Shown: one piece after another, positions 1-8,815 of the stretch | Layout of the letters: each line of letters begins with the position of its first letter | Position numbering within the stretch: position 1 is the first letter of the stretch | Origin: Hoeflea_A sp965204935 | Lineage (GTDB): Bacteria; Pseudomonadota; Alphaproteobacteria; Rhizobiales; Rhizobiaceae | Assembly (NCBI RefSeq): GCF_965204935.1 | Contig: NZ_CBDBFO010000002.1 | Length of the DNA stretch: 64,000 nt | Strand: one strand, 5' to 3' | Made by a program: the position numbers and the translations under genes | The notes under the pieces: model-generated | What the model was told of the DNA's origin: nothing | The model's input: the letters and a program-made list of their open reading frames with translations, nothing else | The model's database searches: none

Positions 1-871
1 CCTCCTCGATGCGCGCGATGTCATCCTGATATTTCAGCAGCGTGCCGATCGTGTCGGAGACAATCTCCGGGTCGAGCGCGACGCTGTCGAGTTCCGTCAA
101 CGCCGTCGCCCAGTCGATGGTCTCGGCAACACCTGGATTCTTGAACAGATCGAGAGTGCGAAGCTTTTGCACGTAGGCAACAAGCTGCCGGGACAAGGCT
201 TCATTGCAGCCGGGCACCTTGCGGTGAACGATCTCAAGCTCCGCTTCCGCCGTCGGGTAATCGACCCAATGGTAGAGGCAACGGCGCTTCAACGCATCGT
301 GGATTTCGCGGGTGCGGTTCGTGGTGATAATCACGATTGGCGGTTCATCCGCCTTGATAACGCCGATTTCGGGTATCGAAACCTGATACTCTGACAACAA
401 CTCGAGAAGATAGGCCTCGAATGCCTCATCCGTGCGGTCGAGTTCGTCGATCAGGAAGACCGGAGCACCGCTCTCCTTGGCGGACAATGCCTGCAAGACC
501 GGCCGGCGGATCAGATATTGATCGGAAAATATGTTGCGCTCGATCGCGTTGCGTTCGGTCTCGCCCGTCGCTTCCGAAAGGCGGATCTCCAGCATCTGCG
601 CCGGATAATTCCATTCATAGACGGCTGTCGATATGTCGAGGCCCTCGTAACACTGGAGACGGATCAGCGGCCTGTTCAGTCCTTGCGCCAGGATCTTGGC
701 GATTTCGGTCTTACCGACACCGGCCTCGCCCTCGAGCAGCAACGGACGCTGCATCCTGAGGCTCAGGAACAGGACTGTCGCCAGCGCGCGACTGGCCACA
801 TAATTCTGACTGTCCATCAGTTCGAGTGTGGCATCGATCGAGGCTGGAACGGGTTTCGGCTTATTGGTCAA
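1..871 (-). CDS. MoxR-family AAA+ ATPase (3' end off window)
   Basis: The reading frame is open from 871 to the left edge, so the C-terminus is missing. The translation has a Walker A motif (EGEAGVGKTE), a Walker B motif (VFLIDELDRTD) and a sensor-like segment (IITTNRTREIHDALKRRC), in the arrangement of MoxR AAA+ ATPases. These usually act as chaperones with a VWA/CoxE-type partner, often encoded next to them; that partner would lie beyond the edge. I chose the TTG at 871 because GAGGAAA sits five bases before it; the alternative ATG at about 818 follows DATLEL, which looks like coding sequence. The substrate cannot be named. Confidence 0.85.
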   Translation of the reverse strand, partial: MTNKPKPVPASIDATLELMDSQNYVASRALATVLFLSLRMQRPLLLEGEAGVGKTEIAKILAQGLNRPLIRLQCYEGLDISTAVYEWNYPAQMLEIRLSEATGETERNAIERNIFSDQYLIRRPVLQALSAKESGAPVFLIDELDRTDEAFEAYLLELLSEYQVSIPEIGVIKADEPPIVIITTNRTREIHDALKRRCLYHWVDYPTAEAELEIVHRKVPGCNEALSRQLVAYVQKLRTLDLFKNPGVAETIDWATALTELDSVALDPEIVSDTIGTLLKYQDDIARIEE

Positions 872-916
872 GCGTATTTCCTCAAGATGGACTTTGGAGC
901 GGGAGTTCAAGAGAGC

Positions 917-1411
917 CTAGAGGCTCCGCCACTGCCGGTCCAGAAACAGCAGTGAAGACTGCATTTCTCCGATGCGCAATCCCACGACCTCGCCGAACAA
1001 CACCATATGGGTGGCCATGATCTTGTGGTCCGAAAGATTGCAGTCAAAGACTGCCATGGCATCAGTCAATGTCGGACTGCCGGTGGAAATCGTGTCCCAC
1101 TGCGCCATGGCAAATCGCTCATCTGCGTTCTTGTGATCAAAGCCTGCGAACGAAGCAGCCATGGGTTGGTGCTGCGCAGCGAGCGTGTTGAGCGCGAAGC
1201 GCTTGCTTTCCAGGAAGATCGCGTTGTTGGGATTGGATTTGTTGAGGCACACAAGGACAATCGGCGGATCATCCGAAACCGAACAGGCCGCCGTCACCGT
1301 AACACCACGCCGCACGCCGCCATGTTCCGTCGTGGCAAGCTGCACGTGCCCGGCATAATGGGCCATGGCATTCCTGTAATCGTCGGACAGAACCGTCCTT
1401 CGTTCCAACAC
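917..1411 (-). CDS. flavin reductase-like domain protein
   Basis: The protein has about 164 residues with the flavin reductase/FMN-binding split-barrel pattern of the HpaC/RutF group: an N-terminal MAHYAGHVQLATTEHGGVRR segment, the GVTVTAACSVSDDPPIVLVC core, the NPNNAIF segment and FALNTLAAQHQP. Members reduce FMN or FAD with NAD(P)H and hand the reduced flavin to a partner monooxygenase. No monooxygenase gene is adjacent, so the partner is unknown. I chose GTG at 1411 because GGAGA lies six bases upstream on the minus strand; the frame runs open to 1456, but that extra N-terminus has no good ribosome site. Confidence 0.8.
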   Translation of the reverse strand: MLERRTVLSDDYRNAMAHYAGHVQLATTEHGGVRRGVTVTAACSVSDDPPIVLVCLNKSNPNNAIFLESKRFALNTLAAQHQPMAASFAGFDHKNADERFAMAQWDTISTGSPTLTDAMAVFDCNLSDHKIMATHMVLFGEVVGLRIGEMQSSLLFLDRQWRSL

Positions 1412-1666
1412 GCGTTGTCTCCAGTGATATCCGTGCAAGTATCGGCGTGATCGCAATACATAGACACATCTGCGTATATTGGAACCATTTTGCAGAATTT
1501 CTCCTAATTTTCGGTACTTTGAGAAACTTCACCCCAACCAGGGCCGTCGCGCCGCAGGCCGGTCGGTGGATCCGGGCCGCAAAACTGCAACGTTCGACTT
1601 GGTGGCTGAAACCTGATCTGATATCGCTGTGTCAGGATCGACGAAGATCAATTTGAAGGGACTCCG

Positions 1667-2815
1667 ATGAGGCTTGCACGACTGCCCCTTTTCGCAGCAC
1701 TCGTCCTCGCGGGTTTTCAATTCTGTTCTACGCATGTTTCTGCTCAGGAGACGGATGAGAGCCTGCGGCTAGGTGTTCTCGTGCCCACGGAGGGCAATTT
1801 TGCCATTCTTGGCCAGCAAATCATCAACGGAATCAATGTTCTGAAAGACAACTCCGGGCTTGCGATTACCGAGATCCTGGAAGAACCCGATACCTGTGAT
1901 GCCGAAGGCGGTCAGGATGCCGCGAGCGCCTTCGTCGAAGCCGGGGTGGACGCCGTCATCGGATTTTTATGCATGGAGAGCCTCGCGGCCGCGCTGCCGG
2001 TGCTTTCAGCTTCCGATATTCCTTCAATTTCGCTCGGCGTGCGCTCGGCGATCATTGCCGAGGATGCCAATCGCAATGATTGGAAGTTTTTCCGCCTCGC
2101 CCCGAGGGATGACGACGAGGCGAAGATGATCACAAGGGTCATCTCGACGGACTGGCTGGGAAAGCCATTGGCGCTTGTGGAAGACGGGACCATATACGGC
2201 AGGGAGTTGACGGAGTCTGTTCGAATATTGCTTGAAGAAATGGGCATAAGTCCAATTTTCGTCGACAACTTCCGGCCGTCGCAAGACCGGCAATTCGGCC
2301 TCGTCCGGCGATTGGAGAGGTCCGGGGCGACCCATGTGTTTGTCGGCGGCGACCGCCAGGACGCTGCCACCATTGCCCGCGACAGTGCGGAGGCGGATCT
2401 TGACCTCCTGTTTCTGGGAGGCGACGCGCTGAATGCCGCGGAAGGGGATCCTCCGCTGGCCAACGGATTTCTTGCGGTAACACTGCCGGAACCGCGCTTC
2501 CTGCCGAGCGCGACACGGGCGGTCAAGCAATTCGACGATGCGGGCATCAGCATCAGCGGCTACAGCATCCCGTCATACGCCGCCGGGCAGATACTCCTCG
2601 CCGCGAAGCGGGCCGCATCGGTCGCACGGGCGCCGCTCGCCGAATATATGGCCGGGCGTGAGTTTTTCACTGCACTTGGACCCATCGAGTTCGACGATTT
2701 CGGCGAACGCAAGGACAATCCCTTCGAATTGATGGTCTGGTATGACGGCACGTTCGTTCCCACCAATCTTGCCGACGAGTTGCAGACCGAAGGCGGCGGG
2801 GAAACAACGCAATGA
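1667..2815 (+). CDS. periplasmic substrate-binding protein, Leu/Ile/Val-binding-like
   Basis: The 382-residue protein starts with a clear signal peptide (MRLARLPLFAALVLAGFQF, cleavage probably after HVSAQ). The mature part opens with LRLGVLVPTEGNFAILGQQ, as in Peripla_BP_6 (branched-chain amino-acid-like) binding proteins, and continues with paired Rossmann-like lobes (ALVEDGTIYGREL, THVFVGGDRQDAATIARD). AAGGG lies six bases before the ATG. No permease or ATPase genes are nearby, so it is an orphan binding protein and its ligand cannot be inferred. It overlaps the next gene by four bases (ATGA), which suggests coupled translation with the P1 peptidase. Confidence 0.8.
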   Translation: MRLARLPLFAALVLAGFQFCSTHVSAQETDESLRLGVLVPTEGNFAILGQQIINGINVLKDNSGLAITEILEEPDTCDAEGGQDAASAFVEAGVDAVIGFLCMESLAAALPVLSASDIPSISLGVRSAIIAEDANRNDWKFFRLAPRDDDEAKMITRVISTDWLGKPLALVEDGTIYGRELTESVRILLEEMGISPIFVDNFRPSQDRQFGLVRRLERSGATHVFVGGDRQDAATIARDSAEADLDLLFLGGDALNAAEGDPPLANGFLAVTLPEPRFLPSATRAVKQFDDAGISISGYSIPSYAAGQILLAAKRAASVARAPLAEYMAGREFFTALGPIEFDDFGERKDNPFELMVWYDGTFVPTNLADELQTEGGGETTQ

Positions 2816-3834
2816 AGACCACCGGTGCGCGTAACCTCATCACGGATGTCGAAGGCCTTCTTGTCGGCAACGCCCAGGATTCAAAGCTGAAATCTGGCGT
2901 CACAGCACTTTTGTGCGAGAATGAGGCCGTGGCTTCCGTCCAGGTACTTGGCGGAGCACCGGGAACCCGGGACACGGATCTTCTTGACCCGCACAACACC
3001 GTTGAGACCATCAACGGGATCGTCCTTTCGGGCGGCTCCGCTTTCGGACTGGATGCGGCATCGGGCGTGCAGGCTGCCTTGCGTGAAAAAGGCGTCGGCT
3101 TCCAGATTGGCGAAGCGGTAATACCGATTGTTCCGGGCGCCATTCTCTTTGACATGATCAACGGCGGCGACAAGGACTGGGGCCTTTATCCGCCCTATCG
3201 GGAACTCGGCTACGAGGCCGTGCGCGCCGCCAAGCCCGACTTTGACACCGGCACGGCCGGCGCGGGCGCCGGTGCAGTGACGGCCGAGTTGAAAGGCGGA
3301 CTGGGTTCGGCGTCCACCCTTCTCGACAACGGCGTAACCGTCGGAGCGCTGGTTGCCGTCAACTCCGTCGGCACGGTGAATGTGGGCGGCGGTGCTCATT
3401 TCTGGGCCGCACCGTTCGAGATCGGCGACGAGTTCGGCGGCCTCGGCCTGCCCGCGCCCCTTCCCGCGAGCACCACGGATCTTCGCATCAAGTTCCGTGA
3501 ACGTCAGAACCTGGAGGGGACCAACACCACGATCGCGGTCATCGCTACCGACGCCATTTTGACCAAGGCAGAGGCCAAACGGCTCGCCATCGCGGCCCAT
3601 GACGGTTATGCGCGGGCAATCTGGCCCGCTCATACGCCCTTCGACGGCGACCTCATCTTCGGGCTTGCCACCGGAGGGAGCGGCACAAGGATCAATGTCG
3701 ATGGCTTCATTGACCTTTGCGCGGCGGCGGCGGCAACGATGGCGCGGGCGATTGCGCGCGGCATCTATGACGCGAAAGCCGAACCGGGCGACCTTTGGCC
3801 GACCTGGAAAGCCAAATACGGCAACGTTGGCTGA
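2812..3834 (+). CDS. P1 family peptidase (DmpA/BapA-like N-terminal nucleophile aminopeptidase)
   Basis: The 340-residue protein matches the P1/DmpA family along its length: VLSGGSAFGLDAASGVQAAL near residues 71-90, GTAGAGAGAVTAELKGGLG near 147-165, and the self-processing region TNTTIAVIATDA around residues 237-248. In this family the precursor cleaves itself before a Ser/Thr that becomes the catalytic N-terminal nucleophile; T239 or T240 is the likely residue here. Members hydrolyse N-terminal (including beta- or D-) amino acids from peptides or amides. There is no signal peptide, so it is probably cytoplasmic. Its start overlaps the stop of the upstream binding-protein gene by four bases. 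Confidence 0.85.
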   Translation: MKTTGARNLITDVEGLLVGNAQDSKLKSGVTALLCENEAVASVQVLGGAPGTRDTDLLDPHNTVETINGIVLSGGSAFGLDAASGVQAALREKGVGFQIGEAVIPIVPGAILFDMINGGDKDWGLYPPYRELGYEAVRAAKPDFDTGTAGAGAGAVTAELKGGLGSASTLLDNGVTVGALVAVNSVGTVNVGGGAHFWAAPFEIGDEFGGLGLPAPLPASTTDLRIKFRERQNLEGTNTTIAVIATDAILTKAEAKRLAIAAHDGYARAIWPAHTPFDGDLIFGLATGGSGTRINVDGFIDLCAAAAATMARAIARGIYDAKAEPGDLWPTWKAKYGNVG

Positions 3835-3926
3835 TGCCAACAAACCGTTGAAAGCTTTCTGGCCAGATTGTCTGGCCTCGCCGGAAATGGTAATTGCGCC
3901 ACAATTTCCCGACGCCGGAGCAAAAG

Positions 3927-4604
3927 ATGAGCCGTCCGATCACCATTGCGCCATCAATTCTCGCCGCTGATTTTGCAAAGCTCGGCCAGGAGGTTCGAGA
4001 CGTGACGGACGCCGGGGCGGACTGGATCCATCTGGACGTCATGGACGGCCATTTCGTGCCCAACATCTCCTATGGACCCGATGTCATCAAATCGCTGCGG
4101 CCGCACAGCGATCTCGTCTTTGATTGCCATCTGATGATCGCGCCCTGCGACCCCTATATCGAGGCTTTCGCCAAGGCGGGCTGCGACATCATCACGGTTC
4201 ATGCGGAGGCCGGGCCGCACCTGCACCGCTCGCTGCAGGCCATCCGATCTCTGGGTAAGAAGGCCGGCGTTTCACTCAACCCGGCGACCCCTGAGGATGT
4301 GATTGAATATGTTCTCGATGATCTCGACCTCGTTTTGGTTATGAGCGTCAATCCCGGCTTCGGCGGTCAGACCTTCATCCCGTCCGTGCTTGAGAAAGCC
4401 CGCCGCATCAGCGCAATGATCGGCGATCGCCCGATTGACCTGGAAATCGACGGCGGCGTCACTCCCGAAACGGCATCCGATGCCGCCGCTGCAGGCATCA
4501 ATGCGCTTGTCGCCGGGTCGGCTGTCTTTAAAGGCGGGACGACAACCGCCTATCGCGACAACATTGCAGCGATTCGCAACGCCGCGGAATCGGCGCGAAA
4601 ATAG
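3927..4604 (+). CDS. rpe: ribulose-phosphate 3-epimerase
   Basis: This 225-residue protein has the full set of epimerase motifs: IAPSILAADFAKLG at the N-terminus, WIHLDVMDGHFVPNISYGP (metal-binding His/Asp), HLMIAPCDPYI, the MSVNPGFGGQ phosphate loop, and EIDGGVTPETA with VAGSAVFKG near the end. It interconverts D-ribulose 5-phosphate and D-xylulose 5-phosphate in the pentose phosphate or Calvin routes. The length is normal. I chose ATG at 3927, which has GGAG six bases upstream; the frame extends to 3894 but that extension is not conserved-looking. It lies 92 bases downstream of the P1 peptidase gene on the same strand. Confidence 0.95.
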   Translation: MSRPITIAPSILAADFAKLGQEVRDVTDAGADWIHLDVMDGHFVPNISYGPDVIKSLRPHSDLVFDCHLMIAPCDPYIEAFAKAGCDIITVHAEAGPHLHRSLQAIRSLGKKAGVSLNPATPEDVIEYVLDDLDLVLVMSVNPGFGGQTFIPSVLEKARRISAMIGDRPIDLEIDGGVTPETASDAAAAGINALVAGSAVFKGGTTTAYRDNIAAIRNAAESARK

Positions 4605-4645
4605 CCAGCAAACACGTCATCGGGATCCGCGCCGAACGTCGAGCG

Positions 4646-5146
4646 ATGACAGCAAAAACGCAAAAACCTGCCGAAAAAAATGTTCCGCGACGACTGAACC
4701 TTCTGGTGGGCGCGGTGCTCTGGGCAGTGGCCATGGCAGCGAGCCTACTCGGCGGGCTGGAATTGTCCGTGGGCGGGCGAACGACCAGCCGCGATGCGCT
4801 CATCCTGCTTTACTTCACCGGCGGGCTGATAGCCTTTGTCCCGGCTATCTGGGCGGCGCGGCGGATTGCAAACAACAGGCAGCCGGAAAAACGGTTCGCG
4901 GCCTCTTTCGTTTGCCTGTCAGCCGCGACAATCGCCGTAACCGCCGGCCTCTATGCGATCAGCTACAAATTGTACTACGTGCAATGGCATGGCGATTTCC
5001 TGACGACATTCTGGTTCTACGAGTTTGCCGTTACCGCCGCCTCCGCGGCCTACCAGTTTGCGGTCATCGGGCTCAGGAACTATCTTCCGCTGGGCCCAGT
5101 CCTGCTCGCGGCGGCCAGCATCTGGCTTGCCAAAAGCATGCGTTGA
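4646..5146 (+). CDS. small multi-pass membrane protein, unknown function
   Basis: I do not recognise this 166-residue protein. It has about five hydrophobic stretches: roughly residues 18-40, 51-71, 86-108, 118-140 and 145-163, separated by short charged loops, plus a lysine/arginine-rich cytoplasmic N-terminus. It therefore looks like an integral inner membrane protein. It lies 41 bases after rpe and 77 bases before purB on the same strand, so it may be transcribed with either. No catalytic motif is visible. Confidence 0.6.
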   Translation: MTAKTQKPAEKNVPRRLNLLVGAVLWAVAMAASLLGGLELSVGGRTTSRDALILLYFTGGLIAFVPAIWAARRIANNRQPEKRFAASFVCLSAATIAVTAGLYAISYKLYYVQWHGDFLTTFWFYEFAVTAASAAYQFAVIGLRNYLPLGPVLLAAASIWLAKSMR

Positions 5147-5223
5147 GATCGCTTAGTTTTTCTGCTAGCAGGCTGCCAGGCAGCGCGCGCGCCCCAAACA
5201 CACCCCACCCGTGAGTAGCATTG

Positions 5224-6534
5224 ATGATCCCCCGATACTCCAGACCTGACATGACGGCCATCTGGTCTCCGGAAACGAAGTTTCGCATCTGGTTCGAAAT
5301 CGAGGCCCATGCGTGCGATGCACTTGCCGAGCTCAGCGTCATTCCGAAATCAGCAGCAGAGACGATTTGGGAAAAGGGCGGCAGCGCAGTATTCGACGTT
5401 GCGCGCATCGATGAGATCGAAGCGGTGACCAAGCATGACGTCATCGCCTTCCTGACCCACCTTGCCGAGATCGTCGGGCCGGACGCGCGCTTTGTGCACC
5501 AGGGCATGACCTCTTCGGACGTGCTCGACACGTGCTTCAACGTCCAGCTCGTCAGGGCGACAGACATCCTGCTCGCCGATATCGACAGTCTGCTCGCGGC
5601 GCTGAAGAAACGCGCTCTGGAGCACAAGGAAACCGTCACCATCGGACGCAGCCACGGCATCCATGCCGAGCCGACAACTTTCGGCGTCAAGCTGGCCCTG
5701 GCCTTTGCCGAATTCGAGCGCTGCCGCGACCGGCTGGAAGCGGCGCGAGCAGAGGTTGCCACTTGCGCGATATCAGGCGCGGTCGGCACCTTCGCCAACA
5801 TCGATCCGCGTGTCGAGGAACATGTGGCGAAAGCAATGGGCCTGACGGCCGAGCCGGTCTCGACACAGGTGATCCCGCGTGACCGGCACGCCATGTATTT
5901 TGCGACCCTTGCGGTGATCGCGTCGTCGGTCGAGCGGCTGGCCGTCGAAATCCGCCACCTGCAGCGCACCGAGGTGCTTGAGGCCGAAGAGTATTTCTCG
6001 CCCGGCCAGAAAGGCTCCTCGGCCATGCCGCACAAGCGCAATCCGGTGCTCACAGAGAACCTGACGGGTCTAGCGCGCATGGTGCGGTCCTATGCCACGC
6101 CGGCGATGGAGAATGTCGCCCTGTGGCACGAGCGCGACATTTCCCATTCGTCCGTTGAACGGATGATCGGCCCGGACGCAACCGTGACGCTGGATTTTGC
6201 GCTGGCGCGTCTGACCGCTGTGGTCGACAAACTTGTCGTCTATCCGGATAACATGATGGCGAACCTCGACAAATTCCGGGGTCTTGTCCATTCGCAGCGA
6301 GTCCTCCTCGCCCTCACCCAGGCTGGTGTCAGCCGCGAAGATGCGTATCGGCTGGTCCAGCGCAACGCGATGAAAGTCTGGGAAGACGGCAAGGACTTCC
6401 TGCAGGAACTGCTTGCCGACGAGGAAGTGCGGAACGCGCTAAGCGAAGAGCAAATCCGCGAAAAGTTCGATCTCGGCTACCATACCAAACATGTCGACAC
6501 CATATTTGCCCGTGTCTTCGGATCCGAAGATTGA
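5224..6534 (+). CDS. purB: adenylosuccinate lyase
   Basis: This 436-residue protein is a fumarase/aspartase superfamily lyase of the PurB type: MIPRYSRPDMTAIWS N-terminus, HQGMTSSDVLDTC, TIGRSHGIHAEPTTFG (catalytic His region) and the signature loop GQKGSSAMPHKRNP. It acts twice in purine synthesis, splitting SAICAR to AICAR and adenylosuccinate to AMP, each with release of fumarate. The frame includes a TTG just before, but the ATG at 5224 gives the N-terminus usual in alphaproteobacteria. The product of PurC, encoded 1.2 kb downstream, is one of its substrates. Confidence 0.97.
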   Translation: MIPRYSRPDMTAIWSPETKFRIWFEIEAHACDALAELSVIPKSAAETIWEKGGSAVFDVARIDEIEAVTKHDVIAFLTHLAEIVGPDARFVHQGMTSSDVLDTCFNVQLVRATDILLADIDSLLAALKKRALEHKETVTIGRSHGIHAEPTTFGVKLALAFAEFERCRDRLEAARAEVATCAISGAVGTFANIDPRVEEHVAKAMGLTAEPVSTQVIPRDRHAMYFATLAVIASSVERLAVEIRHLQRTEVLEAEEYFSPGQKGSSAMPHKRNPVLTENLTGLARMVRSYATPAMENVALWHERDISHSSVERMIGPDATVTLDFALARLTAVVDKLVVYPDNMMANLDKFRGLVHSQRVLLALTQAGVSREDAYRLVQRNAMKVWEDGKDFLQELLADEEVRNALSEEQIREKFDLGYHTKHVDTIFARVFGSED

Positions 6535-6563
6535 AATCCGATTTTTCATTTCCTGGGTGAAGA

Positions 6564-7118
6564 ATGAAAGCTTCCGACGCCGACATACTGATCGTTCCCG
6601 GCTACAAGAACTCCGGTCCGGATCACTGGCAGAGCCGCTGGCAGGCCAAACTGTCGACGGCGCGTCGCGTCGAACAGCAGTCCTGGGCAAAACCCGAGCG
6701 CGAGGATTGGACGGCGAACATCGCGGCTGCGGTCAATGAAGCAACCAAACCGGTGGTCATCGTTGCGCATTCGCTGGGAACCGCGGCCACAGTCCAGGCG
6801 GCCCCGGAGTTTGAAAATGCCGTTGCCGGCGCTTTGCTCGTGGCGCCGCCCGATGTCGCCAATCCGAAAATCCGGCCGAAGCACCTGATGACCTTCGGGC
6901 CGTATTCGCGCGACCCACTGCCTTTCCCGTCGCTGGTCATCGCCAGCCGTGACGATCCCTATAGCAGCTACGAGGCCGCCGACGACGCCGCCCATGCCTG
7001 GGGTGCACTGTTCATGGATGCCGGCAAGGCCGGGCATATCAACGCCGAATCCGGCTTCGGCCCCTGGCCGGAGGGGCTCATGGTCTTCGCACGGTTTTTG
7101 AGCAAGCTTGAGCCTTGA
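6564..7118 (+). CDS. RBBP9/YdeN-family alpha/beta hydrolase
   Basis: The 184-residue protein begins ILIVPGYKNSGPDHWQSRW, the typical opening of the RBBP9/YdeN serine hydrolase family. It has the nucleophile elbow AHSLGT (S70), a candidate acid in SRDDPY (about residue 131) and the catalytic His in GKAGHINAESG. The fold is a small alpha/beta hydrolase; the physiological substrate is not known for most members. The gene starts 29 bases after purB and is likely cotranscribed with it. Length is normal for the family. Confidence 0.85.
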   Translation: MKASDADILIVPGYKNSGPDHWQSRWQAKLSTARRVEQQSWAKPEREDWTANIAAAVNEATKPVVIVAHSLGTAATVQAAPEFENAVAGALLVAPPDVANPKIRPKHLMTFGPYSRDPLPFPSLVIASRDDPYSSYEAADDAAHAWGALFMDAGKAGHINAESGFGPWPEGLMVFARFLSKLEP

Positions 7119-7159
7119 GGCGTTGCGGCTCCGCCTGCGCGAGGCGGAGCCAGGACAGG

Positions 7160-7480
7160 CTATTCAGTAAGAACCTGCTGCATCGCTTCCTGCATGTATT
7201 CGTCCATGCGGCGGCGGATCTGATGGTCAGACTGTTCGACGCCGGCTTCGTCGAAGTCGCGGCGCACCTTGCGGAACACGTCCTCGTCACCAGCCTCTTC
7301 AAAATCGGCCACAACCACTTCCTTGGCATAGGCTTCGGCGTCTTCACCTTCCTTGCCCAGAAGCTCTGCGGCCCACAGTCCCAGCATCTTGTTACGGCGC
7401 GCTTCCGCCTTGAAGCGCAGTTGCTCGTCGTGGGCAAATTTGTTTTCGTAGGCTTCGCTGCGATCGTCCATGCCGCTCAT
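7160..7480 (-). CDS. F1-ATPase inhibitor zeta subunit (DUF1476)
   Basis: The 106-residue, highly charged protein (DDRSEAYENKFAHDEQLRFK, ARRNKMLGLWAAELLG, DVFRKVRRDFDEAGV) is a DUF1476 protein. In Paracoccus and relatives this family is the zeta subunit, which binds the F1 part of ATP synthase through its N-terminus and blocks ATP hydrolysis. The gene is monocistronic, convergent with the hydrolase gene and divergent from purC. GGAG lies eight bases before the ATG at 7480. The 292 bases between it and purC hold the two divergent promoters; I see no riboswitch-like or other recognisable element there. Confidence 0.88.
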   Translation of the reverse strand: MSGMDDRSEAYENKFAHDEQLRFKAEARRNKMLGLWAAELLGKEGEDAEAYAKEVVVADFEEAGDEDVFRKVRRDFDEAGVEQSDHQIRRRMDEYMQEAMQQVLTE

Positions 7481-7772
7481 ATTCAGGTCTCCAGAACGTC
7501 AAATTACTCTGCATTGTTTTCCTTATACCAAAGGAACCGTGTCTCTTATATGTGTAAATCAAATGGCCTTGAAAAGATCAATCGTCGCAGGATCGTCTGC
7601 AAAAACCGCCGATTGCCGGCCAACGCGCGACGCGGTTGGGACGATTGCCTTGTAAAAGCCCAAATTGCGCCGTCGCGGCAATTGTTATATGGCCGGGATT
7701 CAGCTAGATGGTAGCCGAATTTTATGCAAATGGTCGCAGCTCGAAACATCCGCTGCAGGAACAGAGAAAATC

Positions 7773-8537
7773 ATGAACCGACGCCGCCGAATCTATGAAG
7801 GCAAGGCCAAAATTCTGTACGAAGGCCCCGAGCCTGGCACGCTGATCCAGTTCTTCAAGGACGATGCCACCGCGTTCAACAACAAGAAGCACGATGTTGT
7901 TGAAGGAAAAGGCGTTCTCAACAACCGGATTTCCGAGTTCGTGTTCGACCACCTCAACCGCATCGGTATCCCCACACACTTTATCAAACGCGTGAATATG
8001 CGCGAGCAACTGATCAAGGAAGTGGAGATCATTCCGCTCGAGGTCGTGGTTCGCAATGTTGCCGCCGGTCAGCTGTCAAAGAGGCTCGGCCTCGACGAAG
8101 GCACGGTGCTGCCGCGCTCGATCATCGAATTCTATTACAAGGCGGACGCCCTGGATGATCCGATGGTATCCGAGGAACACATCACGGCCTTTGGCTGGGC
8201 CAGTCCTCAGGAGATTGACGACATCATGGCACTGGCCATTCGCGTCAACGACTTCCTGTCCGGCCTGTTCCTCGGCGTCGGCATTCAGCTCGTTGATTTC
8301 AAGATCGAATGCGGCCGGCTCTTCGAAGGCGATATGATGCGCATCGTCGTTGCCGATGAAATCTCGCCTGACAGCTGCCGGCTGTGGGATGTCGAGACCA
8401 AGGACAAGCTCGACAAGGACCGCTACAGGCGCGACCTTGGCGGCCTTGTCGAGGCCTATCAGGAAGTCGCCCGCAGGCTGGGCATCGTCAACAAGAACGA
8501 GCCGCCCCGCGGGACCGGACCCGTGCTCGTGAAATAG
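7773..8537 (+). CDS. purC: phosphoribosylaminoimidazole-succinocarboxamide synthase
   Basis: The 254-residue protein opens with RRIYEGKAKILYEGPEPGTL and carries FKDDATAFN, NRISEFVF, IPLEVVVRNVAAGQLSKR and IVVADEISPDSCRLWD, all standard SAICAR synthetase motifs. It joins aspartate to CAIR using ATP. I chose ATG at 7773, which gives the normal family length; the frame stays open upstream to 7665 without family resemblance. purS follows after 24 bases, so the two form an operon. Confidence 0.96.
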   Translation: MNRRRRIYEGKAKILYEGPEPGTLIQFFKDDATAFNNKKHDVVEGKGVLNNRISEFVFDHLNRIGIPTHFIKRVNMREQLIKEVEIIPLEVVVRNVAAGQLSKRLGLDEGTVLPRSIIEFYYKADALDDPMVSEEHITAFGWASPQEIDDIMALAIRVNDFLSGLFLGVGIQLVDFKIECGRLFEGDMMRIVVADEISPDSCRLWDVETKDKLDKDRYRRDLGGLVEAYQEVARRLGIVNKNEPPRGTGPVLVK

Positions 8538-8561
8538 CAGGCGCAAAGCGAGGAATTGCAG

Positions 8562-8810
8562 GTGATCAAGGCACGCGTGACCGTCACTCTGAAGAACGGG
8601 GTGCTCGACCCCCAGGGAAAGGCCATCGAGGGCGCTATCGGCTCACTCGGCTTCGACGATGTCGGTCAGGTCAGGCAGGGCAAGGTATTCGATCTGGAAC
8701 TTGCCTCAGCCGATCCACAAAAGGCCGAAAAGCAGATCGCCGAGATGTGCGAGAAGCTGCTCGCAAACACCGTCATCGAGGACTACGCGGTCGAACTGCT
8801 CGAGCGCTGA
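8562..8810 (+). CDS. purS: FGAM synthase subunit PurS
   Basis: This 82-residue protein (IKARVTVTLKNGVLDPQGKA, then GFDDVGQVRQGKVFDLEL and KLLANTVIEDYAVEL) is PurS, the small subunit that bridges PurQ and PurL in the three-part formylglycinamidine ribonucleotide synthase. GTG at 8562 has AGGA seven bases upstream and gives the usual N-terminus; a TTG two codons earlier is less likely. Unusually, purQ is not next: a convergent kynA gene lies between purS and purQ, five bases after the purS stop. Confidence 0.93.
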   Translation: MIKARVTVTLKNGVLDPQGKAIEGAIGSLGFDDVGQVRQGKVFDLELASADPQKAEKQIAEMCEKLLANTVIEDYAVELLER

Positions 8811-8815
8811 CCGGA

